The position numbers and the translations under genes were made by a program. Of a stretch of 64,000 nt of DNA, positions 1 through 7,166 are shown in pieces (within the stretch, counting starts at the first letter, position 1; each line of letters opens with the position of its first letter). Under the pieces are notes generated by a model that saw nothing but the letters and a program-made list of their open reading frames with translations, had not been told where the DNA came from and did no database searches. The stretch comes from Scatosoma sp045650185 (GTDB taxonomy: Bacteria; Bacillota; Clostridia; Christensenellales; Borkfalkiaceae), in assembly GCA_045650185.1 (NCBI GenBank), contig JAZRQY010000006.1:1-64000 (forward strand), given 5' to 3'.

Positions 1-12
1 GGCGGTTTTGTT

Positions 13-1332
13 TTAATTAAATTCCTTATAAATAGCATTCACAGCGCGCTCATAATCGGACTCGCGTACGCCAATGATGATATTCAGCTCGCTAGAGCCT
101 TGGTCAATCATATTGACGTTGATACCGCTTTCCGACAAAGCCTTAAACAGTCTTGCCGAAGTACCTACGTTCTTTGCCATGCCGTGCCCAACGGTTGCAA
201 TCATCGCAATATCCTCGTGGATGTAAATCTTATCGGGGGAAACCGCCGCCTTAAATTCCTCCACCAGCTGTTCCAAAACGCCGTTTTTCAAGAATTCGTT
301 ATCAATGATCAAAGACATGGTATCGATTCCCGAAGGCAAATGCTCGAAGGAGATGCCGTGCTTACCGATGACGGAGAGCACCTTTTGCGCAAAGCCGATT
401 TCCGCGTTCATCATAGACTTTTCAATCGTGATAGAGGTAAAACCCTTCTTGCCTGCAATCCCGGTGACAACACCTTCGCCCAAGCGGCGCTTTGCCGCCG
501 TAACGATGTACGTACCACGATCCTCAGGACGGAAGGTATTGCAAATACGAATGGGGATGCCTGCGCTACGAACAGGGAAAATCGATTCGCTGTGCAAAAC
601 GTTCGCGCCCATATACGACAACTCTCGAAGCTCCGCATACGACAATTCTTCCATGCAAAGCGGATTGTTGATAATACGGGGGTCGCAAGCGTAGAATCCG
701 CTGACGTCCGTCCAGTTTTCATACAGCTTTGCCATCACGCCGCGCGCCACGATCGCACCGGAAATATCGCCACCGCCACGCGAGAAAGTTTTCACCTTGC
801 CGTCTGCGCCCAAGCCGTAGAATCCAGGCACGACTGCGCGATCATATTTTTTCAGTATTTTGCTTGCAAGCGAAAAGGTTTCTTCCTTTAAGAGTCCATT
901 CTCGTCAAAGCGAACGAACTCCGTTGCATCCACGAAGGGAACGTCCAATACCGCAGCCATAATATGCGCCACGATAAATTCACCACGGGACACACAATAA
1001 TCTTTACCTGCGCCGCCTAAGATTTCCGCTTTCGCTTCGTCCAGAGCCGCCTGCACCTGCAGATCTCTACCGATTTCACGCTCGATATTTAAAAATCGTT
1101 TACTGATTTTCCGCCAAAGCTCCTCAAACAGAGCCTCGTCCTTTTGTTCATACGCATCGTATAGAGAATACAGCAAATCCGTCACCTTGATATCGCCACT
1201 AAAACGCTTACCCGGGGCAGACACGACAACGTATCTTCTCTCCGCTTCCGCGCCCACGATCTGCGCCGCGCGTAAAATAACGTTACCGTCTGCCATAGAC
1301 GTGCCGCCGAACTTGCACACCTTACAATCCAT
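13..1332 (-). CDS. Aspartate kinase with C-terminal ACT domains
   Basis: Phosphorylates aspartate, the first step towards diaminopimelate/lysine, threonine and methionine in the cytoplasm. The 439-residue protein opens with the kinase motif KFGGTSM (residues 7-13), has SRGGGDISGA near residue 187 in the kinase core, and ends in about 140 residues of paired ACT domains, which in this family bind a feedback amino acid. AGGAG precedes the ATG at a normal distance. It lies 35 bp after a tiny CdaR-like ORF and is the last gene of an apparent cdaA operon. No lysine riboswitch is visible upstream. Which isozyme class it belongs to cannot be told from the sequence alone. Confidence 0.95.
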   Translation of the reverse strand: MDCKVCKFGGTSMADGNVILRAAQIVGAEAERRYVVVSAPGKRFSGDIKVTDLLYSLYDAYEQKDEALFEELWRKISKRFLNIEREIGRDLQVQAALDEAKAEILGGAGKDYCVSRGEFIVAHIMAAVLDVPFVDATEFVRFDENGLLKEETFSLASKILKKYDRAVVPGFYGLGADGKVKTFSRGGGDISGAIVARGVMAKLYENWTDVSGFYACDPRIINNPLCMEELSYAELRELSYMGANVLHSESIFPVRSAGIPIRICNTFRPEDRGTYIVTAAKRRLGEGVVTGIAGKKGFTSITIEKSMMNAEIGFAQKVLSVIGKHGISFEHLPSGIDTMSLIIDNEFLKNGVLEQLVEEFKAAVSPDKIYIHEDIAMIATVGHGMAKNVGTSARLFKALSESGINVNMIDQGSSELNIIIGVRESDYERAVNAIYKEFN

Positions 1333-1367
1333 ATTCTTCTCCTAACACCAACTCTATCTTAAAACCC

Positions 1368-1472
1368 TTAAAGATTCAGTAAAAATACCACTAAGAAAGC
1401 AAGCAACAACGACAAAGCCTTAATCCAAAACTTGGAAATGAAAACTTCTTTTAAAAAATTCAAGAACTTCAT
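1368..1472 (-). CDS. 34-residue CdaR-like transmembrane peptide (YbbR domains absent)
   Basis: Short ORF whose ATG overlaps the cdaA stop (ATGA). It encodes 34 residues: a polar stretch with KEVF and SKFWIKALS, then one hydrophobic helix (about residues 18-34) ending in LLNL and TAA. The pattern K-F-W-I-K-A-L-S-L-L-L-A-F matches the N-terminal membrane anchor of CdaR (YbbR), which normally follows cdaA and carries extracellular YbbR repeats. Here translation stops right after the helix, and aspartate kinase follows 35 bp on. AAGGTGG lies about 10 bases before the ATG, inside cdaA. Known: CdaR binds and modulates CdaA. Inferred: this is a minimal regulator or a CdaR remnant kept in place. Homology is by eye only. 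Confidence 0.7.
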   Translation of the reverse strand: MKFLNFLKEVFISKFWIKALSLLLAFLVVFLLNL

Positions 1473-2350
1473 TTGCTGATCACCACCTTAGATTTTTTCT
1501 CCGTTAAAGGCAATTCCTGCCAATAATAATCACGCAACGCCTTTCTCAAAAGCTCGGTATCCGGGAAACGTTCCACGTTGCCTTGCTTTACAATCGAGAT
1601 AATGCCCGTTTCCTCAGAAACAACCAAAGCCACCACGTTTGCCACCTCGGTGATACCGATACCAGCACGATGTCTTGTACCAAATTCTTTGGGGTACGAG
1701 GTCTTCTGCGTCAACGGAAGGAAACAACCTGCCGCTTGTATCTTATGCCCACGAATAATCATTGCGCCGTCATGCAGAGGAGAATTCGGGAAAAATACGC
1801 TTTCAATCAGCTGTGTCGAAATATTTGCCTCCAACACCTGACCGCTATGCAAGACGGCCTTAGGCAAGCTGCCCTTCGAGAGTACGATTAACGCACCCGT
1901 TTTCGATTTGGACATATTTTGTACCGCCTTGATGATGTTGTTGATACAATGCTCTACGTCCTCTGCAGAATGCACCTCGGAGGATCTTCCGCCCAACTTT
2001 TCTGCCGGACTATCCTTGGTGTGATGTACGTCCCAAAGCATCTTTTTCACTTCAACGTTAAAGAATATCAGCATAACTGCCGACAAAATTAAAATGTACG
2101 CCAAAAAGAAGGGCTTTGAGAACAGGTCGGGCGCACAGCAAAGCATCACGCCGCCGCACAGCAACGCTACCCAATATACCAGCATCAATTTCGTGGCTTC
2201 ATTCTCCCGCAAAACCTTTGAAACGTAATAAATCAGCAGGAAAAAGATCAGCCATTCAAAGGCGTACAGCAGTTGGAAATTCGTAAAGAAATCCCCAATC
2301 TTCGTAATGACGTTCTGCACACCCTCTAAAAAGGTCGTTAATAATACCAT
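1469..2350 (-). CDS. cdaA: Diadenylate cyclase CdaA
   Basis: Membrane-bound enzyme that joins two ATP into cyclic di-AMP, a second messenger controlling potassium and cell-wall homeostasis. The 293 residues start with three hydrophobic helices (about 28-48, 55-72, 80-97), then the DAC catalytic domain with GALIVL (152-157), the DGA motif at 194-196 and RHR in GTRHRAG (226-228), all intact. Length is normal for CdaA. The start has a strong AAGGAGG. It heads cdaA, CdaR-like peptide, aspartate kinase. The usual glmM and full-length CdaR are not next to it. Confidence 0.96.
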   Translation of the reverse strand: MVLLTTFLEGVQNVITKIGDFFTNFQLLYAFEWLIFFLLIYYVSKVLRENEATKLMLVYWVALLCGGVMLCCAPDLFSKPFFLAYILILSAVMLIFFNVEVKKMLWDVHHTKDSPAEKLGGRSSEVHSAEDVEHCINNIIKAVQNMSKSKTGALIVLSKGSLPKAVLHSGQVLEANISTQLIESVFFPNSPLHDGAMIIRGHKIQAAGCFLPLTQKTSYPKEFGTRHRAGIGITEVANVVALVVSEETGIISIVKQGNVERFPDTELLRKALRDYYWQELPLTEKKSKVVISK

Positions 2351-2764
2351 TGAAACCTCCTTCGGCGCAATTCTTGCGCCAAACGCTTCGTCTTCTATTT
2401 TTCCGCAATACCTTGCGTTGTAAAGGCCGCAATTAGCGCCCTGTTTTTTTTAGGCTATGTCACAGAAAATGGTTGATTTACAACAAAATCTTTTTTGTTG
2501 GATTGACGAGAAAAATATAAGAAAGACAAGCGTTTTGTGAGGGCGCATACCCCCAGCGGTCTGTAACCGAATAAAACGCGCCGAATTTCGCAATTATTTT
2601 TCCGAGCCGTTTTTAAATACAAGCGAGATAAGGCAAACAAGCATTTGTTGCAGGACGCGTACCTGTTGTACGCAACCAATACAAAGCGCAGTTTAACGCA
2701 ATATCGCGCAGTATTTCAAAATGGCGGTTCAAAAATCAAACAGGTGATGTGATAGAGCCTTATC
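2351..2764. other. 414-bp intergenic region between holA and cdaA
   Basis: The longest stretch here without a supported gene. It holds the hairpin beside the cdaA ribosome binding site (2364-2380), a perfect 8-bp inverted repeat CAACAAAA-TCTT-TTTTGTTG (2481-2500), and a weaker GCGTAC/GTACGC repeat (2657-2673). No convincing sigma-A promoter, riboswitch core or terminator was found by eye, although cdaA should have its promoter here. A 74-codon ORF inside (2455-2679) starts at TTG without a ribosome binding site and is not believed. Confidence 0.6.
2364..2380 (-). promoter_or_regulatory. Hairpin touching the cdaA Shine-Dalgarno
   Basis: A perfect 7-bp inverted repeat, GGCGCAA-TTC-TTGCGCC on the plus strand, ends one base upstream of the AAGGAGG (2357-2363) of cdaA. 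In the mRNA it forms a GC-rich hairpin next to the ribosome binding site. It could affect translation or mRNA stability. There is no T-run, so it is not a terminator. Confidence 0.5.
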
Positions 2765-3760
2765 TTATAACAATACCTTTGCGCTTACCCTCAGCACCGC
2801 CGCAGACGGAGTCAGCTCCCCGCATTTCACCGCCGCAATCGCCTCGTATACCGCCGTATAATATTCCAGCAACGCCTCTTGCGTAAATTTTGCCGCCTGC
2901 TCCTTACTCTTACGAACGGCATACTCCTTCATGGAGAGCGCCGCCGCTATGGACGCCGAAGTTCCCTTCATAATCCGCATCTCGTAAAGGCTCTTAAAGT
3001 AGCTTGCAATCATACTCAGGGTCGGGATAATCTCCGTCGTTTTACCCGTTAAGTCGTTCAAAATTCGAACAAACCCTGCGCGATCCCCACGAGAAATTGC
3101 ATTCGTCAGTTCATAGACCTTGTATTCAATCTCGGGATGAACGTTTTCACGCACCATTTCATCGGTCAGGCGAGTAGCCCCTGCGCTCTCTGCGCAAACG
3201 AGCAGCTTCTCCGTTTCCATGGCAATGCGGGACATATCGTAGTTGCAATACGCCGCAATCAGGTCGCAGGTCATTCCGTCTGCAACGACCCCTGCCTTTT
3301 TCATCGTCAGATAAATCCAACGCTTAATCGTTTCCTCATCCGAACGCCCACAATCGACGAAGGTCACGTTCGGCGCTTTTGATAAGGACACGCCGCCCGC
3401 CTTTTCCTTGCCCGTATTGGAGATGAACAAAATCACGGAAGAGGTAGGATTTTCAAAGAGCGGCTTTATATACTGAGCATATTCCTTTTCCGTGGGGTAA
3501 AATTCCGAAACTTTAACAAACCGCTTTTCGCTTGCAAAGGGAAAACTGCTTGCCGCCGCCACCAACGAAGAGAGCTTTTCTCCCTTCAAGGCGCTTCCGT
3601 CGAAGGCAACGTAATCAAGAATAGGTTGCTGTACGTATTTCGCCTTTAAAAGAGCCTCGCCCTTCTCACGGAAATAGACTTCTTCGCCCTCAAAAACGTA
3701 AATCGGCTGTGCTCCGTTCTCCTCTGTAAATTTTCGAAAATCCACGTATTTCATGCCCAA
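2765..3760 (-). CDS. holA: DNA polymerase III subunit delta
   Basis: Clamp-loader subunit that opens the sliding clamp during replication. The 331 residues show the delta layout: an AAA+-like N-terminal part with QPIYVFEGEEVYFREK at about 18-33, FDGSAL near 54, RFVKVSEF near 80, and a helical collar domain from about residue 210 (KVYELTNAISRGD). The chosen start is TTG at 3760, because GTGGAG lies seven bases ahead; an ATG two codons later (3754) is possible. It has its own promoter (3791-3819) and is monocistronic or nearly so, between the comEC and cdaA units. Confidence 0.92.
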   Translation of the reverse strand: MGMKYVDFRKFTEENGAQPIYVFEGEEVYFREKGEALLKAKYVQQPILDYVAFDGSALKGEKLSSLVAAASSFPFASEKRFVKVSEFYPTEKEYAQYIKPLFENPTSSVILFISNTGKEKAGGVSLSKAPNVTFVDCGRSDEETIKRWIYLTMKKAGVVADGMTCDLIAAYCNYDMSRIAMETEKLLVCAESAGATRLTDEMVRENVHPEIEYKVYELTNAISRGDRAGFVRILNDLTGKTTEIIPTLSMIASYFKSLYEMRIMKGTSASIAAALSMKEYAVRKSKEQAAKFTQEALLEYYTAVYEAIAAVKCGELTPSAAVLRVSAKVLL

Positions 3761-3790
3761 TAATGCACTCCACGATATTCTTCCAAGGTT

Positions 3791-3819
3791 AGTATACCAT
3801 AAAAAATGGCAAAATGCAA
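3791..3819 (-). promoter_or_regulatory. Sigma-A promoter of holA
   Basis: On the minus strand: TTGCAT (3814-3819), 17 bp, TATACT (3791-3796). The leader to the holA start is about 30 bases and contains a ribosome binding site. The -35 box lies only four bases beyond the end of the inverted-repeat element at 3824-4105, so the element could affect this promoter. Confidence 0.7.
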
Positions 3820-3823
3820 GAAT

Positions 3824-4105
3824 TTAGCCGTTTCAAACCAAATTAAACCAGGTTTTGACGGCGGAAAATCCCCAATACTAAAGCAGGATTTCCGCTTGCA
3901 ATACGGACGGTATTCCTTCGCGAAACTCCTTTCATTTAAGGTATTTTACGCTCGTGAAAACTGCGTAGCACCTTAAAATCGGAATTTTGCGATGGATTTG
4001 GGCGGTGGCGACCGCCGCCGTATCGACATACTGCAAGGGTGCAAACGCCCTAGGGCGCGAAAAAGAACATTTTAAGGCTGGTTCAATTTGGTTTGAAACG
4101 GCTAA
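3824..4105. repeat. 282-bp inverted-repeat element, copy 1 (structured RNA or MITE-like)
   Basis: Bounded by 28-bp inverted arms (3824-3851 and 4078-4105), starting TTAGCC and ending AAACCAG, with one mismatch that would be a G-U pair in minus-strand RNA. Inside (plus strand): a GCGGAAAATCC/GGATTTCCGC hairpin (3871-3896), AATAC-GGTAT (3900-3913), CCTTCGC (3915-3921), a TTTAAGGT/ACCTTAAA hairpin with an inner ACGC/GCGT stem (about 3935-3977), a GCGGT-GGCG-ACCGC hairpin (4002-4015), a GTAT-CGAC-ATAC hairpin (4020-4031), the block CAAGGGTGCAAACG (4034-4047) and GCCCTAGGGC. A second copy of the same design lies at 38148-38427. No ORF spans it. It sits 18 bases after the comEC stop. Whether it works as RNA, or on which strand, is unknown. 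Confidence 0.8.
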
Positions 4106-4123
4106 GTATAAATTCTTCTATAT

Positions 4124-5788
4124 TCAAAGCAAGAGGCAAATGATGAATGAAAGGAAAAATACCCCAACCATTCCCCATTTTTGCCACTTTTGAAGATGAA
4201 ACTTATCCGAAACGAATATCCAACCACCGTAGTAGCAGAGCACCGCTTGCGTAGACAGTCCGCTCCCTTCGATAATGCCCACCTGCAATTCCAGCATATG
4301 AAAAGGCAACATGAAAAGATTTATACAGAGGTTGGGTACATACATGAAAACCCCTGCCGCCAGCGGAAATAGAGTAGAGATAACGGTCAAAAGCAGTAGC
4401 CAAGAAAAGCTTACAGACATGAGCGGTACGTACAGACAGTTTAAGAAAATGGACGCAACCGAAAAATACCCGAAGGCATTATACAAAATCGGTATGGTCG
4501 CAATCTGCGCCGCAAAGGATACGGATAAAAAAGAGCAACTCTTTTCCAACGCCTCTACCCACAACGGCTGCGGCGAACTGTTTCTGCGGAACATATCCAC
4601 ACTTTGTGCTTTAATCGGTTTTTTGCAGAGCTTTCGCACCGCAGAAAAGATTGTCTTACCGCACTTTTCCATGCCCATCCGCAGAGGTCTTGCAAGCAAT
4701 AAAATCCCCAAGCATGCCCCAAATGAAAGCTGCGCGCCCACCCCGAATACAAGTGTCGGATACAGCGCAAAGACAATCAGCGCCGCAAGCGAAAGGCTTT
4801 CTAAGGGATCGTATTTCACCCCTAAGAGCGTACACCCATATCCAACGAGGCAGGTTATAATGGCGCGCACGACGGATGCCGAATAACCGCAAATACCGCC
4901 GTACAGCAACAGTACGCTTGCCGTTATGATAAATCGGAAGGGGGCAGGTATGCGATTACGGCGAAGGAGGAACAAACAAAAGGCAAACGCAGAGCCGATA
5001 TGTAACCCCGAAACGGCAAAGACGTGCGCGATTCCACCATAGCGAACGTTTTGTAAAAGCCCCACTTCTATCCCGGAAGTATTGCCAAAGAGGATTGCCG
5101 CGGCAACCGCCGCTCCTTCCTCACCCATCGAGGCGTACAGCGTACCTTGTAGCTTACCTCTCAGGTAAGAAAACGGACGAAAAGCGCGCCCTTGCACTTC
5201 GTACCAAACGACGTTACTGCCATAATAAATTCTACCATCGGCAATCGCCTCTGCGCGAAATCCGTAATTCCCCTCGATACGGTTGTTGGTGCTGACGTCC
5301 AACAACAGCTTTACTTCATCACAAAAATCCAAGGCAGTAAAAATTCTTTTATTTGTATTGATGGTCATCCGTCCGCCCACCTGCTCTCCGTCAATCGTAA
5401 GGTCGGTCAAAACCAACTCTCCGCCCGACGAGGTAGGATTCTTTTCCGTCACAATGCCGACAACGTAGTATTCCCCGTTATAGGTTGGCGTATCTTGATA
5501 CCTTCCCACCACGGAAGAAAACGCACCGTTCCCAAGCAAAAAAGCGGCGTATAGCACCGCTACACACACGAAAAATCGTTGCTTTTTCTTGACGAAAAAG
5601 AAGAACGGCAGAGGTAATAATAACACCAAGACGATTGATAAAAGAGCGTTCCCTTTTTCTACCACCTGAAGATAGGCAACAAAAATCCCAAGCAGTAAAA
5701 AGAGAGCGCATAAGAAAACAGGGCGAAAGTTTACCACTCGCCCTACGCCTATTTCTTCATTGGTATTTCTCTGCTCTTTCGTATCCAT
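4124..5788 (-). CDS. comEC: ComEC/Rec2-type competence membrane protein, lacking the metallo-beta-lactamase domain
   Basis: ComEC forms the inner-membrane channel for single-stranded DNA uptake. The 554 residues contain N-terminal membrane helices (about 20-75), an OB-like DUF4131 region (about 95-200), then the competence domain with many helices and the motif GIAHVFAVSGLHIG (about 250-263). Full-length relatives carry a further C-terminal beta-lactamase-like nuclease domain. This one stops after the last helices (FFLSFIICLLL), as some Clostridia ComEC do. It is the last gene of the nusA-infB unit, 7 bp after nrnA, and an inverted-repeat element begins 18 bases past its stop. Whether the organism is competent is not shown here. 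Confidence 0.9.
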   Translation of the reverse strand: MDTKEQRNTNEEIGVGRVVNFRPVFLCALFLLLGIFVAYLQVVEKGNALLSIVLVLLLPLPFFFFVKKKQRFFVCVAVLYAAFLLGNGAFSSVVGRYQDTPTYNGEYYVVGIVTEKNPTSSGGELVLTDLTIDGEQVGGRMTINTNKRIFTALDFCDEVKLLLDVSTNNRIEGNYGFRAEAIADGRIYYGSNVVWYEVQGRAFRPFSYLRGKLQGTLYASMGEEGAAVAAAILFGNTSGIEVGLLQNVRYGGIAHVFAVSGLHIGSAFAFCLFLLRRNRIPAPFRFIITASVLLLYGGICGYSASVVRAIITCLVGYGCTLLGVKYDPLESLSLAALIVFALYPTLVFGVGAQLSFGACLGILLLARPLRMGMEKCGKTIFSAVRKLCKKPIKAQSVDMFRRNSSPQPLWVEALEKSCSFLSVSFAAQIATIPILYNAFGYFSVASIFLNCLYVPLMSVSFSWLLLLTVISTLFPLAAGVFMYVPNLCINLFMLPFHMLELQVGIIEGSGLSTQAVLCYYGGWIFVSDKFHLQKWQKWGMVGVFFLSFIICLLL

Positions 5789-5795
5789 GTTCTAA

Positions 5796-6773
5796 TTATA
5801 TTAAATACTGGGAAACGGTATAGGACAGCCTATCCAAAATTTCCTCCAAGTCCCCGTGCAACATACAGCCGGAAGCACGCACGTGCCCGCCGCCACCGTA
5901 TACACCGGCAATCTTATTGACGTCCGCATAATTTTTCGAGCGCAAAGAAATCTTATACTGACCCTTCCGCATTTCCAAGAGCGCCGCCGCGACTTCCACG
6001 CTGTCCACGTTCAACGGAAAATCCACAAAGCCCTCCGTCATTCCGTAATTTGCGTTATGTTTTTTCATCTGCTCCTGCGAGATGACGATAGCGGCGAAAC
6101 GGTCGTCAAAATAATAGCGTATCTTCCCCATCACGTCCGCATACAAAGCGGCGCGCTCACGAGGCTGACTTTTGAACAGCTGATAGTTATACCGACAAAT
6201 ATCCGCGCCTGCCGCCACTAACTTCGCCGCGATAGCCAGCGTTTCCTCACGCACGTCATCATGGGAGAAATTGCCCGAATCGGTGAGAATCCCCATCAAT
6301 AAGTATTCTGCAATTTCCTTGTCAATTGCCACACCCATGTCTGTGATGAGCGTGTAGATATTCAAGCAATTTGCCGCGCATTCACGCACGTAGTTATGCT
6401 TTGCATAGCGAGGATTTGACACATGATGGTCGACGTTGACGGTCGGATATTTTCTACCTGCCGCGCGGAACGTATACGCAAGCTCGCCCAAACGGCTCTC
6501 ATCCGCGCAATCGACGGCAATATAAACGTCTGCCTCAAAAGGCGGTTTTTTGCATACCTCCTGCAAGCCCTCTACAAATGCGAGGTTGGACGGAACGTCC
6601 GATTCGATGCAGACACAATTTTGGATACCAAGTGCCGTTAAAGCGCGCGAAAGCGCCATCGAACTTCCGTACGCATCCCCATCGGGGCGAACGTGCGAGA
6701 AGATCGCGACGCTTTTAGCCTGTTTTAATATATGTGCTATCTCTTTTAATGATGTGTTCACACGCGTTTCCAA
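5796..6773 (-). CDS. nrnA: NrnA-type DHH oligoribonuclease / pAp phosphatase
   Basis: DHH-DHHA1 phosphoesterase that degrades nano-RNA and may dephosphorylate pAp. Manganese-binding motifs are all present in 325 residues: FSHVRPDGDA (25-34), AVDCAD (86-91), VDHHVSN (114-120) and DSGNFSHD near 168. The C-terminal DHHA1 substrate domain ends with GGGHVRASGC (about 296-305). The start is TTG at 6773, with GAGGA just upstream at the end of rbfA. Stop and start positions place it tightly between rbfA and comEC in the nusA operon, a position common in Firmicutes. Confidence 0.93.
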   Translation of the reverse strand: METRVNTSLKEIAHILKQAKSVAIFSHVRPDGDAYGSSMALSRALTALGIQNCVCIESDVPSNLAFVEGLQEVCKKPPFEADVYIAVDCADESRLGELAYTFRAAGRKYPTVNVDHHVSNPRYAKHNYVRECAANCLNIYTLITDMGVAIDKEIAEYLLMGILTDSGNFSHDDVREETLAIAAKLVAAGADICRYNYQLFKSQPRERAALYADVMGKIRYYFDDRFAAIVISQEQMKKHNANYGMTEGFVDFPLNVDSVEVAAALLEMRKGQYKISLRSKNYADVNKIAGVYGGGGHVRASGCMLHGDLEEILDRLSYTVSQYLI

Positions 6774-6779
6774 ATCCGA

Positions 6780-7166
6780 TTAGTCCTCGTCGGAGGGTTT
6801 TTCTTCAGATTTCTTTCCTTCGTTAATTTTCTTAAACAGCTCATCCATCTTTGCGCCGTAGGTCATACTGCCGTCCCAAAGGAAGGTCAGGGAAGGCACG
6901 GTGCGCATCCGCATCACCTGCGAGAGTTGATGACGGATGTACCCTGCGTTTTCCTGCAAGATTTCAAAGGAGCGAACTTTCTCCGCCTCGGTGCTTGCAT
7001 AGATACTAACGTAGATTTTTGCCGTCTTCAAGTCGGGCGCAACGTCCGCCTCGGTAATCGACACCAAGCCCTTGAAATCGGGGGCGCGATCCTTCAAATG
7101 GCGGATAATTTCGCTGATTTCTCTTTGGTATTCACCGTTCAAACGAGAGGTTCTGGACGTTTTCAT
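6780..7166 (-). CDS. rbfA: 30S ribosome-binding factor A
   Basis: KH-fold protein that binds the 30S subunit during late maturation near the 5' end of 16S rRNA. With the start at 7166 it has 128 residues: R-L-N-G-E-Y-Q-R-E-I-S-E-I-I at the N terminus, the KH region with DLKTAKIYVSIY (about 51-62), and RTVPSLTFLWDGS in the last third. The ATG shares one base with the infB stop (TAATG), which argues for this start and for translational coupling, rather than an ATG-less extension further upstream. Confidence 0.95.
   Translation of the reverse strand: MKTSRTSRLNGEYQREISEIIRHLKDRAPDFKGLVSITEADVAPDLKTAKIYVSIYASTEAEKVRSFEILQENAGYIRHQLSQVMRMRTVPSLTFLWDGSMTYGAKMDELFKKINEGKKSEEKPSDED

Noticed and set aside
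100..891. 263-codon open frame on the plus strand
   Set aside because: Antisense to the aspartate kinase gene, whose conserved motifs are clear.
1333..1480. Lysine riboswitch before aspartate kinase
   Set aside because: The gap to the upstream small ORF is only 35 bp and shows no riboswitch structure.
2455..2679. 74-codon minus-strand ORF in the holA-cdaA gap
   Set aside because: TTG start with no ribosome binding site, unusual composition and no recognisable features.
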